This document shows, in pieces, positions 11,380 to 21,964 of a stretch of 64,000 nt of DNA. A model generated the notes under the pieces. The model ran no database searches. It worked only from the letters and a program-made list of their open reading frames with translations, and had not been told where the DNA came from. The stretch covers positions 186,001-250,000 of the forward strand of contig JANFAH010000043.1 of the NCBI GenBank assembly GCA_024663395.1, read 5' to 3'. A program made the position numbers and the translations under genes. The stretch comes from Pisolithus tinctorius. Lineage: Eukaryota > Basidiomycota > Agaricomycetes > Boletales > Pisolithaceae. Numbering within the stretch: position 1 is the first letter of the stretch; each line of letters opens with the position of its first letter.

Positions 11380-12643
11380 TCCCCATCCTCCAGCCAAGGT
11401 CATTTTCGATCCCCATCTCCGTGTCCAGATCCTCAGTCATGCTCATGAAGAACTCGGTCATCGTGGAGTCTTTGGAGTCTTTCATACAGTCAGACAGCGC
11501 TTTTACTGGCCTCAGATGTACAAGACATTGCCCATCATGTCCGCTCTTGCCATGAATGCCAGATCCGAAGCACTCGTAAAGCAGAGGTTCCCATCACCAT
11601 TTCTGCTTCCCCCAGAATCTTTATGAAGGTCTACGTCGACGTCATGCTCATGCCCAAAGCACGTGGTTATCGCTATCTTGTCGCAGCTCGAGATGATCTT
11701 TCCCTCGCTGCAGAAGGTCGTGCTCTTCGTCATGCCAATGCAGACAGTCTTGCTAAGTTCTTCTGGGAAGAAGTCTTCTGTCGTTATGGTGTTTTGCCCA
11801 GGTTGTCACTGATAATGGCAGTGAGGTCAAGGGCGCCTTTGAGAAACTCATGAAGCACTACTCCATTCCCAGATTCGCATCTCCCCATATAATTCCAAGG
11901 CAAATGGAGTTGTAGAACGTGGTCACTTTGTTATCAGAGAAGCTATCATCAAAGCTTGTGAAGGAGATCTTTCGCTTTGGCCGTCCAAGGTCCATCATGC
12001 ATTCTTCAGACAAGGTCACTACTCGTCGCTCCACTGGATTCAGCCCCTACTTCCTGCTACATGGTCTTGATCCTGTCCTGCCTTTTGATCTCTTCGAGTC
12101 TACCTATCTCGTTGAAGGATTCTACTCTGGAATGTCGTCTCAAGAGCTTCTCGCACTTCGCATTCGTCAGTTGGAAAGGAGAGAAGAAGATATCATGCCG
12201 CTTTCGCTACATTGCAGAAGTCTCGTTTACGCTCCAAGGGTCAGTTTGAGAAGAGGTATGCTTTACGGTTGATGAAGTCAGCTTATGAGCCAGGAGATTT
12301 GGTATTGGTTCGCAACACGCAGATAGAGAAAGAACTGGATCGCAAGTCAAAGCCACGCTACCTTGGTCCCTATGAGGTTGTTCGTCGCACCAAGGGAGGC
12401 TCCTACGTCCTTAAAGAACTCGATGGCACCATTTCTGCTCGAGGTGTCGCAGCTTTCGACTCATTCCTTATTATTCTCGCCACACTCCCTTACCCAGTGT
12501 TATGGAAGAAGAAAGAGATGAAGAAGAAGATAATAACAGCAGTAACGATGACGACAGTGATGATGATGACGATGATGAAGATGAAACAAACGATGAAAAC
12601 AAAGACACCAATAACGACTACGACTCAGACTATTCATGATTTC
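11380..12643 (+). pseudogene. Gypsy-2 integrase with acidic C-terminal tail
   Basis: An HHCC-type zinc domain (SHAHEELGHRG..HTVRQRFYWPQM) starts near 11,395. The DDE core follows: first Asp region MKVYVDVMLMPKARGYRYLV (11,623), second VTDNGSEVKG (near 11,805-11,835) and the Glu region near 11,890-11,950. The C-terminal domain is SAYEPGDLVLVRNTQIEKEL (near 12,279). It ends in a tail of nearly pure Asp/Glu/Asn codons (12,505-12,640) and a TGA just before the polypurine region. Four or more frameshifts break it. Confidence 0.8.
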
Positions 12644-12750
12644 CCTTTTTTCATTTCTTACGATACTGATTGCCTGTCATTCCTTCCTTCATTTTTCTTT
12701 TTGTTTTCCCTGGGTTCCCTGCATTGGTCGCAATCGGGGACGATTGCATT

Positions 12751-12766
12751 TCTTCTTGCCGGTGGA
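12751..12766 (+). promoter_or_regulatory. Putative Gypsy-2 polypurine-type plus-strand priming site
   Basis: The sequence tcttcttgccggtgga directly abuts the 3' LTR. Its end is purine-rich and in the expected position for plus-strand priming, but it is short and interrupted. Confidence 0.35.
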
Positions 12767-14583
12767 TGTCACACACCAAAGGTGTTGTGGACATGGTTAC
12801 AGCTGACTCTGCCTAACTCGTTGACGAGTTGCGCACAATGCCCAAGCATGCAGATGAAGACTAAAGGCCTCATAGAAAGACTGTTGGACGTGAACAGTCA
12901 TCCTTCGCACAAGAACGAGTCGTCAGTGCTAAAGAGAAAAGAGGAAGCGAGTTAAGCGCGCATTAAAGGTTTTTAGCGCCCGTGTACGGCATTCCGGTTT
13001 CGTCATATCTCCACCATTTCCAAAGATATCACTCGTTCCATGCTCGCTTAAAGTGCTCAGCCCCACGATTCTTCCTTCCAAATTTGGAGAGGATCCTCGC
13101 ACCCTACGTTTCTACAGCACTCCATCCATCAGACGCTCATTTCGCTAAGTCCATCAATCATGGCCACCTCTTCGTCAGTCATCTCGCTTGTCTCATTTGC
13201 CAGAGACAGTGGCTACGTATATCTGCCAGGCATTCCCACCAGCTTCCGTCCTGAAGCCCCCTGGTTCATCCCGTCATTGTCAGCCCTCCATCCCATGCAG
13301 CTTGGTCAGCGTGTTCTCCTTGTCAGTATGACTTCCAGAAGGACGTTCTTTGGTCGCCTCAGGTCTGTCACTCGGTTAGAAAGGTCTTATGTGGTCGTTT
13401 CAGTCTCCCCGGTTGATGAAGCATATGGATCGTTCCTCCCTGCTCCCTGCACCGTCTTTATTCCAATCTCGTCCATCATTCTTCCCGCATTGCGACAGCT
13501 GCAGTATAATCTACTGTCCTCCAGCCTCCCTGATCGCATTCATGACGAGTATGACATGCATCTTGCCTTCTTACTGCAAGATCCAGCAGAAGACGTCCCC
13601 CTTCTCCTCCTCCTCCATCAGAGCCCCGTTCATGAAGTTTTTGTTAACTTCGCTGAGAGGATGGAAGGGTGGGAGACGCGATCGCGTATGCTCTCATTGC
13701 CCCACAGACCCCCAATGCCCTAGCCCCCTTTGACACCTGACTCATGCCCTTCAATTCTGGAATTAATACTTCCCTATCTGGAAACACCATCCATCTGTCA
13801 TGCCATCTTTGGATCTAGAGATGTCTCCGCCGAGATCTACTTGCATCGCCACCCCCTAATGTGATATCAGTGCGCTTACTCAGTTTCTGACTCTATTTGA
13901 CTCATTTGTGATATTTTGACTATCCTTGACTCGTTCATTGCCAATACTTACCAATCTCTTTGCTTGCTTACTTTCATTTCTCGCTTACTCATCATGATTA
14001 CTCAGTCCTTACTCATTACTTACCAAGTGTTTGTGCCTTGTTTGTCACAAGCTGCTCCCCCCTCAGTATATAAACCCCCATGTACTTAGCTACCCAGAAT
14101 CAATCAAGAATCATCAGAAGTCAGCTCAGCCAGCATATCTCATCGACAGTTGAGGCTCACGAAGGGGTCTATCTGTCATCATTCATATCTTGGTAGTTGA
14201 GGCTCATTCGGAAGAGTCTATCTACCACCATTATCTGAAGCTCCATCCCCACTTAGTCAGCAAGTCTTGCTTAGTCATCCTCCACTCCTGCAAACTCGTC
14301 ATCGACTTGTGCAAGGAGCACATTTACTTGAAGTCCATTACTTGAAGTGCCTTTCGGCTGAACACCTTCGCTCTGTTCAGCATCCCCTTCTCAATCGGCA
14401 TTCATTCATCTCTCCTGCGTAACTCGTCATCGACTTGCGCCAGGAGCACCTCTACTTGAAGTCCCCCCCCACATTCAGGTTTCTGCCCTCCAGGTTCCGC
14501 AGGCACACCACCACTCCGCTCTACTTTTGTCTTTTGTGTTGGTTTTGGTTGGTTCCCACTGCCTTTCCACACTTTGACTCACA
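12767..14583 (+). repeat. Gypsy-2 3' LTR (1,817 bp)
   Basis: Second copy of the LTR, starting TGTCACACACC right after a purine-rich tract and ending GACTCACA before the duplicated ccgc. It is 29 bp shorter than the 5' LTR through scattered small gaps. The embedded ORF is open here over 187 codons (13,160-13,723), whereas the 5' LTR copy is frameshifted. Confidence 0.9.
13160..13723 (+). CDS. LTR-embedded ORF, 187 aa, function unknown
   Basis: An uninterrupted ORF inside the 3' LTR, starting MATSSSVISLVSFARDSG. It has a hydrophobic central stretch (FLPAPCTVFIPISSIILPAL) and a charged region resembling a folded protein (LPDRIHDEYDMHLAFLLQDP). The 5' LTR (3,559 onward) encodes the same protein with a one-base gap after ...RSVARLE. 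The solo LTR at 60,288-62,145 still encodes much of it with conservative changes. No known family is recognised. Alternative: this is a fragment of host or element coding sequence captured in the LTR, or a chance ORF kept by shared ancestry. The start codon choice is simply the first Met of the shared frame. Confidence 0.4.
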   Translation: MATSSSVISLVSFARDSGYVYLPGIPTSFRPEAPWFIPSLSALHPMQLGQRVLLVSMTSRRTFFGRLRSVTRLERSYVVVSVSPVDEAYGSFLPAPCTVFIPISSIILPALRQLQYNLLSSSLPDRIHDEYDMHLAFLLQDPAEDVPLLLLLHQSPVHEVFVNFAERMEGWETRSRMLSLPHRPPMP

Positions 14584-14681
14584 CCGCGCTAGACCGACTG
14601 AGATATGGGACAAGTGAGGCCGAGGCCGGACTGAGTGAGTGCGAGGCCGAGTCCGGCTGGGGTCGAGGCATGACTATGACA
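14584..14681 (-). repeat. Gypsy-1 5' LTR, distal part
   Basis: This is the outer portion of the LTR separated from 2,727-3,157 by Gypsy-2. It shares the same unusual base composition (repeated gaggccgag/gtccgg words) as the Gypsy-1 body. The first four bases ccgc duplicate 3,154-3,157. CpG richness stops abruptly just right of 14,681, where the decayed Plavaka sequence begins. Confidence 0.6.
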
Positions 14682-14877
14682 CACTGAGGGGGTGTGTTGG
14701 AACATGCATCCCCTATGTTTATTTGCTTACAGCATACAAGCTTATGTAATAATTTTTCGCACTTAGGCAGTTAGTTTTTCCTCATGCACCTCAGTCTTCT
14801 TACCACAGAAGCCTGAGACCTTCTTTACAGTCCTAATTTCAGCCTCCTCTTAAGACCCTCAACTTACTGTTCTTCAT

Positions 14878-15337
14878 AGTCAGCAGATAAGATGAGAATC
14901 AAGGGAAAGAGCCACTGAGTGATCTTGTCATAGCACTCATATTTGTATCCTAGCTTTGAGAGTTTGGCAAGTTTATCAATGATACAAAGGAATGCTTCAT
15001 GCCAAATAACACATTTGTAATTGGTGTAGCTGGTCTTCCCCTCTTCTTTGGCAGACTCAGGAACCTTGCATAATATACATGAGCAAGGACACTGAAGCCT
15101 GCACTCAGTAACTTACAATAGGCAACCAGCTGATGACACATCCACCACCAAAGTGTTCCCCATTTCTGATGTTTGTGGGCAGATTTCCACAATGAGCTAT
15201 GACAGGATAACCTTTGACAGTTCCATGGGAACTTAGACATGTTCAGTCAGCATAGAGGATAAAGGCAAACAGGGCCACATTTTCAACCTGAGGTAAATGA
15301 GACTAGAAGCAAGTCCAAGTTAAACACAATATATACA
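14878..15337 (-). pseudogene. Plavaka-like transposase, central part beyond LINE-A
   Basis: Minus-strand translation gives ENVALFAFILYAD, then GTVKGYPVIAHCGNLPTNIR, FGGGCVISWLPIV, an intron beginning gtaagtta, and YTNYKCVIWHEAFL with KITQWLFPLILILSADYEEQ. These are core signatures of Plavaka-type transposases, in the order expected after the N-terminal block. One TGA interrupts FILYAD. A donor-like gtaag follows at about 14,877, and I could not follow the protein further with confidence. Confidence 0.72.
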
Positions 15338-15350
15338 AAGTGTACAGGTT
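15338..15350. repeat. Target site duplication of LINE-A, left copy
   Basis: The 13 bases aagtgtacaggtt occur here next to the tail-derived T-run and again at 21,952-21,964 next to the LINE 5' end. They interrupt one transposase gene, so removing the LINE and one copy rejoins the Plavaka coding order. Confidence 0.85.
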
Positions 15351-15979
15351 TTTTTTTTAAAAAAAACTGAATTTAAGTGCATGAAGGTGGTTCTACCTTA
15401 TGTTGCACTATTCTAGCATAGTTTTGACAGTCTGGCTTGGCCCCCTGTGGCCTACCACTCCTACCAGCGAGTGAATGCCCTGATGGCAAGGCTGTTGGCC
15501 CCCCATCAGTCTGCCATTCCTGCTGGCCATTTTAGACACTCCACCTTTTATGGTGAGGGTGGTTTAGTACCTTCACTAACCATTTTAACTCTATCTACAT
15601 TGGTCTGGCAGTCAATACTGGCTGGTTTTGGGGGCATAACGAGTTCTTCTTTGTCTGGGTGTGTGGGTCTGTCTTGGGTGGTTATGCAGTGCATGAGGGT
15701 GTGGTATTTGTGGGACATGGGAACTGGTTGTGCAGGTACATTGTGGGTACATGGGTTCTGGGGTGGTGTGGTTTTAGTCTTGATGTGAGTGAGTCAGGCG
15801 AGCAGGGGAGTAGGATGTGATTGTCAGATGAGCTTGGTGGTGGGGAGGAGCATAGATAGTTCTTCTGTTTAGCATGACAGGTGATTGTGTCCTGGGGCGA
15901 TTGCCTCCTTTGCCTACCACTCTTGTTTGTTTCCTTATCTGTGCATTGCATTATTCTATGTTAGGGTTTTTTGAGAATC

Positions 15980-18900
15980 TCACTGAGTGTGCATTGCAAC
16001 CATTTGGTGGCTGAGATGTATTTGAGGAGGTGTGGTTGGGCTTCCGGGTTGGTGAGAAGGTATGCAATGGAGGTAGTGTCCCTTCCTAGTGTTCTTTGTA
16101 GTACATGTCATTCTCTTACATATCTGGGACACAGGAATAGGTACTGATGAACATCCTCTTGGCTGGTTCCACTGCATTACAGGCACATCGGTGTGTTCTG
16201 CATCCTATATGGTGGAGGTGTTTGTTCAGGGGGATGTGTCTGGTGTGTAGTTGGATGTATAAACTGGTTTGCTCCTTGGGTAGAGAGGCAGTGAGTTTTG
16301 TGAATGAGGTGTTTATAAGCTGGGGGTCTATGGCAGATATTCTGTTGTACCAGGGGGAGTTTCTCCAGATCTTGGCCCATAGGGTCTTTAGTTTTGTGTT
16401 GTGGGATTGTTTGAGGGCAGATATGCTGAATGGTAGTTGTTTCCTCAGTAGCAGGGGTAAGTCTTCTGGGGGACTGGCTGACTCTGCTCTTGTTGCTGCT
16501 CTTTGCCTCCCTATCTGCTAGCTCATTACCTTCCACTTCCATGTGACCCACTATCCATTATATTGTTACATTTTTTCTTGATAGTCATTCTTTGTTGAGG
16601 GCTTTGATGATCGTAGACCTGGCATGCATCAGTAGATAGTGGCCTGGCCTCACTGATGGCTGCTCACTTGATCTTATTACTGCTTGGTTATTGACTAGTA
16701 TTGTAGCCAGGTATGTGACTTCCATCTTGGTGTCTAGTAGGTGTGTAGCCATTAGTAGAGCCACTGCCTCAGCCTTGAATACCATGTGTTGCGACATGTT
16801 CCCTAAGTGGTATCTCAGCATAGTGATGTGTTGGTAGTCCAAGTAGAGGACTGCAGCAGTGCCTACTCCATCTGCCATGCTTGATCCATCTGTGAAGATT
16901 AACATGTGTTCCTTGAGTTTGGCAAAATCTATGATTGCCTCTTTCTTGTTTGGGGCTATGGCAATGGAGTGCAATGGGGGGGCATGAGGAGGGGTTGGAC
17001 ATGGGTGGATCATTTCAGTGTGTTGCAGGTTGACTTTTAGGTTGTGCATGAGTCAGTGTATGGATGATCTATGTCATTTGACGTTTGTTTTGGCGATTTT
17101 GGTGACAAGTGTGTGGAGCAGGTGTTTACCAGGTAGTGAGGAGAGTCAGAGTGAGGCATTGTATAGAGTTTTCTGAATGAGCACTGGTGCTGGTGGGATT
17201 TGAGCATGTGCTAGCAGGGCATTGGTGGGGGTGGTTTTCATGGCACCTGTGGCTGCTATGGCTGCTATTCTTTGTATCATTAGTAAGTGCCTTGCTATGC
17301 CTTTCGAACCTCTAGTTTTGGTCATGTGGTTGCTGGAGTAGGTGGGTTGGAGCCACACTGGGGCCATGTACACTATCTTGGGAATGACTACTGTCTGGTA
17401 TAATTGTCACATTAACTTTGCAGGTATGCCCCATGACATCGCAGATATCCTTCTTAAGAGGAGCACTTGCTTGGTTCCTTTTGCTAGTGCTTGCACTGCA
17501 TGTGTTTTCCATCTTAATTCTTGGTCGAGAATGACACCTAGGAATTTGTGAGTAGGTACTGCAATGATTTCATTGCCTCTTAGTGTCAACAGAGGTTTTG
17601 GTTTGGATCTGTTGAGCATGAAGTCCATCAGCACAAATTTGCTTGTTTCAAACTTTGAGTTGTGTTTGCAAGACCAGTCATATCCTCTGTCTTCCCTTTC
17701 CATCATGTTCAGTAGAGTGGTATGGGTTTCATCAAATGTTTTGCCTATGGCAATGAGTGCCATGTCATCTATGAACACAAGCATTAGTTCCTTTTTACCT
17801 TTGGCTACATCTACTAAGTCTGAGCTGTAAATAACATATAATATCATTGACAGGGGATCTCCTTGACTGATACCATTCTTGATGGTGAACCATTCAGATT
17901 CATAGTCATCAAAATGAAGTTTTGTTTTCCTGTTTGTTAGTAGTCATTCAGTGAAGCATACTATTTCAATGGGAGACATCTTTTTCTCATGTTGTGAAGC
18001 AATTGGTCCGTGACTGCATTTGGGAACACTCCTTTGATGTCTAGGAATAGTGCAGATACTACTTTTTTTTGGTGCCATGCATGTCATACCATGGTTTCAA
18101 GTAGTAGTAGTGAGTCTTCAGTTGATCTCCTGGTCTGCCACCAAAGTGTGTAGCTGGGAGGAGTTGATGTTCTTCTAGTATGTATGAGGTGCATGCCACT
18201 ACAATTGCTGAAAGTAACTTTGCCATGGTGTTGAGCAGCATGATTGGTCTGTAAGCTTTTGGGGTTGTGTAGTCTGGTTTGCCCAGCTTTCAAAGGATAA
18301 CCATGGTGGACTCTCTCCAGGGTTCATAGTAGGTGCGAAAGACAAACACTGCATTAAATAGGTGCAATAAGTATGCTGAAAGTGTTGGAGATTTTTGGAA
18401 TGCAATATTGGCTATACTGTCCAGCCCTGGCACCTTGTAAGGGCTTAGGCTTTTGATGGTGCATGCTAATTGGTCCTTCATGATTGGGGTCCAATGTTCT
18501 GCCAGGTCTGGGTACTTGTAGTCTTGTGGTACTGATGAGTGTGCCAGTGGTGGTGGGAAGAGTGCTTTCATGAACAGTTGACATTTGTCCTCATTAGAGC
18601 TGGCCATGGTTGTGGTGCCATCTTCATTGGTCTTCTTGAGGGTAGGTATCCTGGTCTTGCTGCTGTTGCCATATGGTCTGGAGATATAACTGTTAGCTTT
18701 CCATAGATCTTCACTGCCCGCCTCCTTGAGCCAGTCCCTCCAGTGGGTTTTCTTTGCTTCCTGTATGGCTTTGTCGTACTCTTTTGCCTTTTCCTTGCAT
18801 AACCTGTGGCTGTCATGATCATGGATTGCATGGAACATGAACACAGCTTTACTTAGCATTTTAAGGTCCCTGCACAGGGCCATTAACTCCTTTGTCCACC

Positions 18901-19890
18901 ATCACTTCATATGTGGGTGGGGGTGGGATCTTGGTACCTCTTTCTCCAGCACTGTATGTAGTGCTGTCTCAATTCCTTGTGTGTTCCTTTGGAACTCCTG
19001 CTCACTGGCCATCTCCATTGGGGGACTGATTTTGGAAAGTTCAGTTTTTAGCGCCTTGTTGAACTTCTTCCAGTCTACCTTGCAGAAGTTGTAGGCAGGT
19101 GGAGATGAGGATGGATTAGCATAGTTTCAAAGCATGTTAACACTGGGAGGTGGTTGGTGTTGGGCCCTCAGTCTTCTGGACTCATGTTGCAGCTGATAAG
19201 TCCTTCCATCACCAATTCTGTGCAGAAGATGTTGTCCAGGCATGTCCAGTTACCTGTGGATGTCGACTGGAGCATGGGTATTCCCTTAGGTAGCACTTGT
19301 ATCATACCATAGTCCACTGTTAACTCAAGCAGTCTTTGTGCTGATGCAAGGGCTGTGGCCATGAACAGTGGTGGTTATGGTCTTCATCCCATAGTGGGTG
19401 GTGTCTGTTGAAGTCCCCTAACCACAACATTTGGTCATCTTCCATTGGGTGGATGCTTCTGATCTTGGCAGCAAGGAACATGCTTAGTGTGTCCACAGTA
19501 TGATTGTGTTTACAGTCATTGTAGATGTTGAAGAGCATGTAGGTGCCTCTTGTAGTTCTCATGCTGATTACAACAACATCCAGGGATGGAAATGGGATCT
19601 ATTCCCACACGTTAGTGCTTATTCAGGAGTTAACTAACATTACTGCTCAGGGCTTGACATTTTGTGTTGCTTTTGTTGTTGGGTATGCCACTCTCCAGTG
19701 AGTGTTGGCTCATGTGTTGCCTAATTGGTCAATTGGTGGTTCCTGTAAAGATATGATGTCCCATTCATCCACTACTGGGCTATTGATTAGTGAGTGCAGT
19801 GCAATGTGAGAAGTGTTGAGGTTCCATTGCCATATGCATAGTTTAGTTAGCATTTTGTTATGTGTATGTTGTTCAGACATAGGTTCAGGG
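15980..19890 (-). pseudogene. LINE-A ORF2: endonuclease, reverse transcriptase, RNase H
   Basis: The endonuclease begins near 19,860 (LCIWQWNLNTSHIALHSL, IISLQEPPID) and includes MLWLGDFNRHHPLWDED. RT motifs follow: SPYKVPGLDSIANIAFQKSP, PKAYRPIMLLNTMAKLLS, NGISQGDPLSMILY and the catalytic FIDD (LMLVFIDDMALIAIGK near 17,750-17,800). RNase H is at 16,180-16,920 (LIFTDGSSMADGVGTAAVLY, GHMEVEGNELADREAK). Stops at 18,902-18,904, 18,290-18,292, 17,944-17,946, 19,168-19,170, 17,053-17,055 and 16,585-16,587 are all TGA; one TAA is also present near 16,557. Confidence 0.82.
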
Positions 19891-21743
19891 GGGGTGGGGT
19901 TTGCATTGCCTGGCTGAGTGTTTGTGGTGGGGACAGAGGGGGGGCAGGAGGAGGTTGAGTCAGGGGTGGAACCAGGGGGTGGGCTGTTGTGTTGCATGTA
20001 GTGGCGCATGAGGGGGCCTCCTCTTCCCCCTCTGATGTTGTTTTGGCTGCATCTGGGCAGTATGGTGTGGAAGTTCACAGCCTCCCCTAGTGTTGTTTGC
20101 CTAAATTGGCCTGGGACTGTGGTCTGTGGGGCTTGGGGCCTCATTGGTACAATGGGGATTGTTGGGCAAGGGGGGAGTTTGACATGGGTCCATTCCTCTG
20201 AAGTGGGGAAGTATGGCATGCTATTTTCTGGGGCTCACTCATCCATGGTGTTGTGTCTTCTAGCTAGGTCAGAGCAGTTTCTATTGGCACTGGTATGGGT
20301 GTTGTTCTGGCAATTGATACAGTAGCTTGTGGCAGAGTTGCATTCTTGCGTATGATGGGCCTGAGCACATATGCCACATGTGTCTGCTGATTGTTGACAG
20401 TCTCTTGCAAGGTGCCCAATGCATTGGCATTTGAGGCATCTGACTGGTTCTTTTTTGTCCATGTGTGGTTATAACCTGTCCAAGCCCCAATAGAGGCTGT
20501 CTCTGAGTAATTGGTTATTGATTTCAGGGGAAGTGAGAGAGACAAGTGCATGTGCTACTTGTTGATTGGGGGAGCATTTGGCCAGGTCTTTGATCCATTT
20601 GACTTGAGTGATTGATTCGTGTGGGATGTTGTTTTCACTTTCCGTTTCTCAGAGGGTGTCCAGGAGCTCTGTGTTGGTCAAGATGGGGAGGAACAGGATC
20701 ACTATATTGTAATGATGGTTTTTGATCATGACCTTGCTGCCTAGTTTTGCAAGGGAGGTAGCTTTGTTTGCAGGTTCTTTGATCCAATCCACAGCTTCCT
20801 GGGTGTTGAGTTCTAGGAGTATGGCATTGTTGCATAGTTGCATGATCAATTTGAGCTGTAGGTCAGGGCTGTCGACTTGCTCTACTGCTTCTAGGGCCAT
20901 TTTGATCGCTTCTATGATGGAGTTCCTTGATGGGGAGTTGCTGAGAGTGGGGTGGTTGCTGTTGAGGTCAATCAGTAGTTGTCTCTCTTTTATCACAGCA
21001 TGGGCCTTAGCATATTCCAGTGAGAGGTATTTGCCTAATGGGATCTGGTTGGAGTTGGTTGCTGTTGTTGCTAGGGCATCTCTGTAAGGTGTATGGGTGG
21101 TGGTGGGGGGTGTGTAATTCTTGAGCAGGTTCTTCATATCTTCCATTGTCATCTTCATCATGCCTATATCTGAGATTATGTTTTGGACTTCCCCTTCTAG
21201 ATGGAGAGTGTCAGTGCCATTGGTCATGTTGGTGATTGACTCCATTCTTTGGGTGTAGTTGGCATTTATCAAGGTTGCATCCTCATTGACTTTTTCTAGC
21301 TTGTCAGTGGTCAATAAGATTTTGGCAATCTGAGGGGAGATGGCAGTGACAACTGAGTTTTCTATATTGCTAGACACTGCTTTGACAACTGTTTTGGCTA
21401 TCACTGACACTGCTAGTTCCCTGACTAAATATGCCATGGCTCTGATGGCTGATCTTAATGTGTTATTTACACCTTTGGTTTGCAAAATGTAGAACAGCTC
21501 ATGTGAAATGTGTTCAGGTGTGGCTGGCTCACCTTGGACTGTGTAGAGCTGGTCCAGGTACATTCTGGCCAAGCTTGCATTTTTTATCTCTGCTTCCAGG
21601 TCATTAATGATTTCATCTAGTGAGAAGCCTCCACTCCTGGTGGATTTGCTGGCTAGGCTGGGGCCTGACATACAGGGTGCTTGTGGGGGTCCTGGCATGG
21701 CATGGGAACTTGACCTCAAGGACAGACATCCTGTCATGGTCAT
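19890..21743 (-). pseudogene. LINE-A ORF1, nucleic-acid-binding protein
   Basis: An uninterrupted stretch of 364 codons begins at 21,743 (MTMTGCLSLRSSSHAMPG) and contains helical, coiled-coil-like sequence (FSLDEIINDLEAEIKNASLA, AKILLTTDKLEKVNEDATL). After a stop at 20,649 the frame continues with CCHC-type knuckles near 20,300-20,450 (CLKCQCIGHLARDC, CGICAQAHHTQEC, CINCQNNTHTSANRNC). ORF1 proteins of this clade coat the element RNA. The protein aligns by eye with the LINE-B product at 57,819-58,819. Confidence 0.78.
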
Positions 21744-21964
21744 GCAGTGGGGGTTATGATGTGCCAGGGGTGCTGAGTGTGGTTATCATCTAGGTTTGTG
21801 ATTCTGTGGGGTGGTAGGCTGTTTGTTTTTCATTGCTTTGGCTGTGACAGGTTCTACTTTTGCTTTGCCTGGCTGGTGTGACAAGCCCTGAAGAAATTTT
21901 TTCAGGGTCCTAGTCAGGGTGCCAGATGGAGTGGAGTCAAGGAGCATTTTCAAGTGTACAGGTT

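Larger units (their letters stand above)
3158..14583 (+). mobile_element. Gypsy-2, Ty3/Gypsy LTR retrotransposon, both LTRs present
   Basis: An 11.4-kb plus-strand element with LTRs at 3,158-5,003 and 12,767-14,583, both starting TGTCACACACC and ending GACTCACA. It is flanked by the 4-bp duplication ccgc (3,154-3,157 and 14,584-14,587). Internal order is PBS, gag, CCHC knuckle, protease, long Ser/Pro-rich linker, RT, RNase H, integrase, acidic tail, LTR. The PR-RT-RH-INT order marks Ty3/Gypsy. Every domain is recognisable but in shifting frames. Differences between the two LTRs that I could see by eye are mostly 1-4 base gaps rather than substitutions. A CpG-decayed solo LTR of the same family lies at 60,288-62,145. 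Confidence 0.92.
1..14681 (-). mobile_element. Gypsy-1, Ty3/Gypsy LTR retrotransposon, 5' part, interrupted by Gypsy-2
   Basis: A minus-strand Ty3/Gypsy element enters from the left window edge. Its gag-pol reads down from about 2,688 and its 5' LTR lies to the right (2,727-3,157 continued at 14,584-14,681). A second Gypsy element sits inside that LTR. Order on the minus strand is LTR, gag, CCHC knuckle, protease, reverse transcriptase. The window ends inside the RT domain just before the expected YxDD box, so RNase H, integrase and the 3' LTR lie outside. The DNA is still CpG-rich, unlike the transposons further right, which suggests a younger or less methylated insertion. Confidence 0.85.
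15351..21951 (-). mobile_element. LINE-A, full-length Tad1/I-like non-LTR retrotransposon
   Basis: A 6.6-kb element with ORF1 (zinc knuckles) and ORF2 (endonuclease, RT, RNase H) on the minus strand. It ends in a T-run on the plus strand (15,349-15,358), i.e. a short A tail at its 3' end, and is flanked by the direct repeat aagtgtacaggtt at 15,338-15,350 and 21,952-21,964. Its 5' end (aaatgctccttgactccact) matches the 5' end of LINE-B at about 57,580. The RNase H domain downstream of RT and the FIDD box place it near Tad1/I clade LINEs of fungi. Confidence 0.88.

Noticed and set aside
15447..20325. Plus-strand ORFs of 100-124 codons across LINE-A
   Set aside because: They are antisense shadows of ORF2 and RNase H; their codon content mirrors the minus-strand domains.
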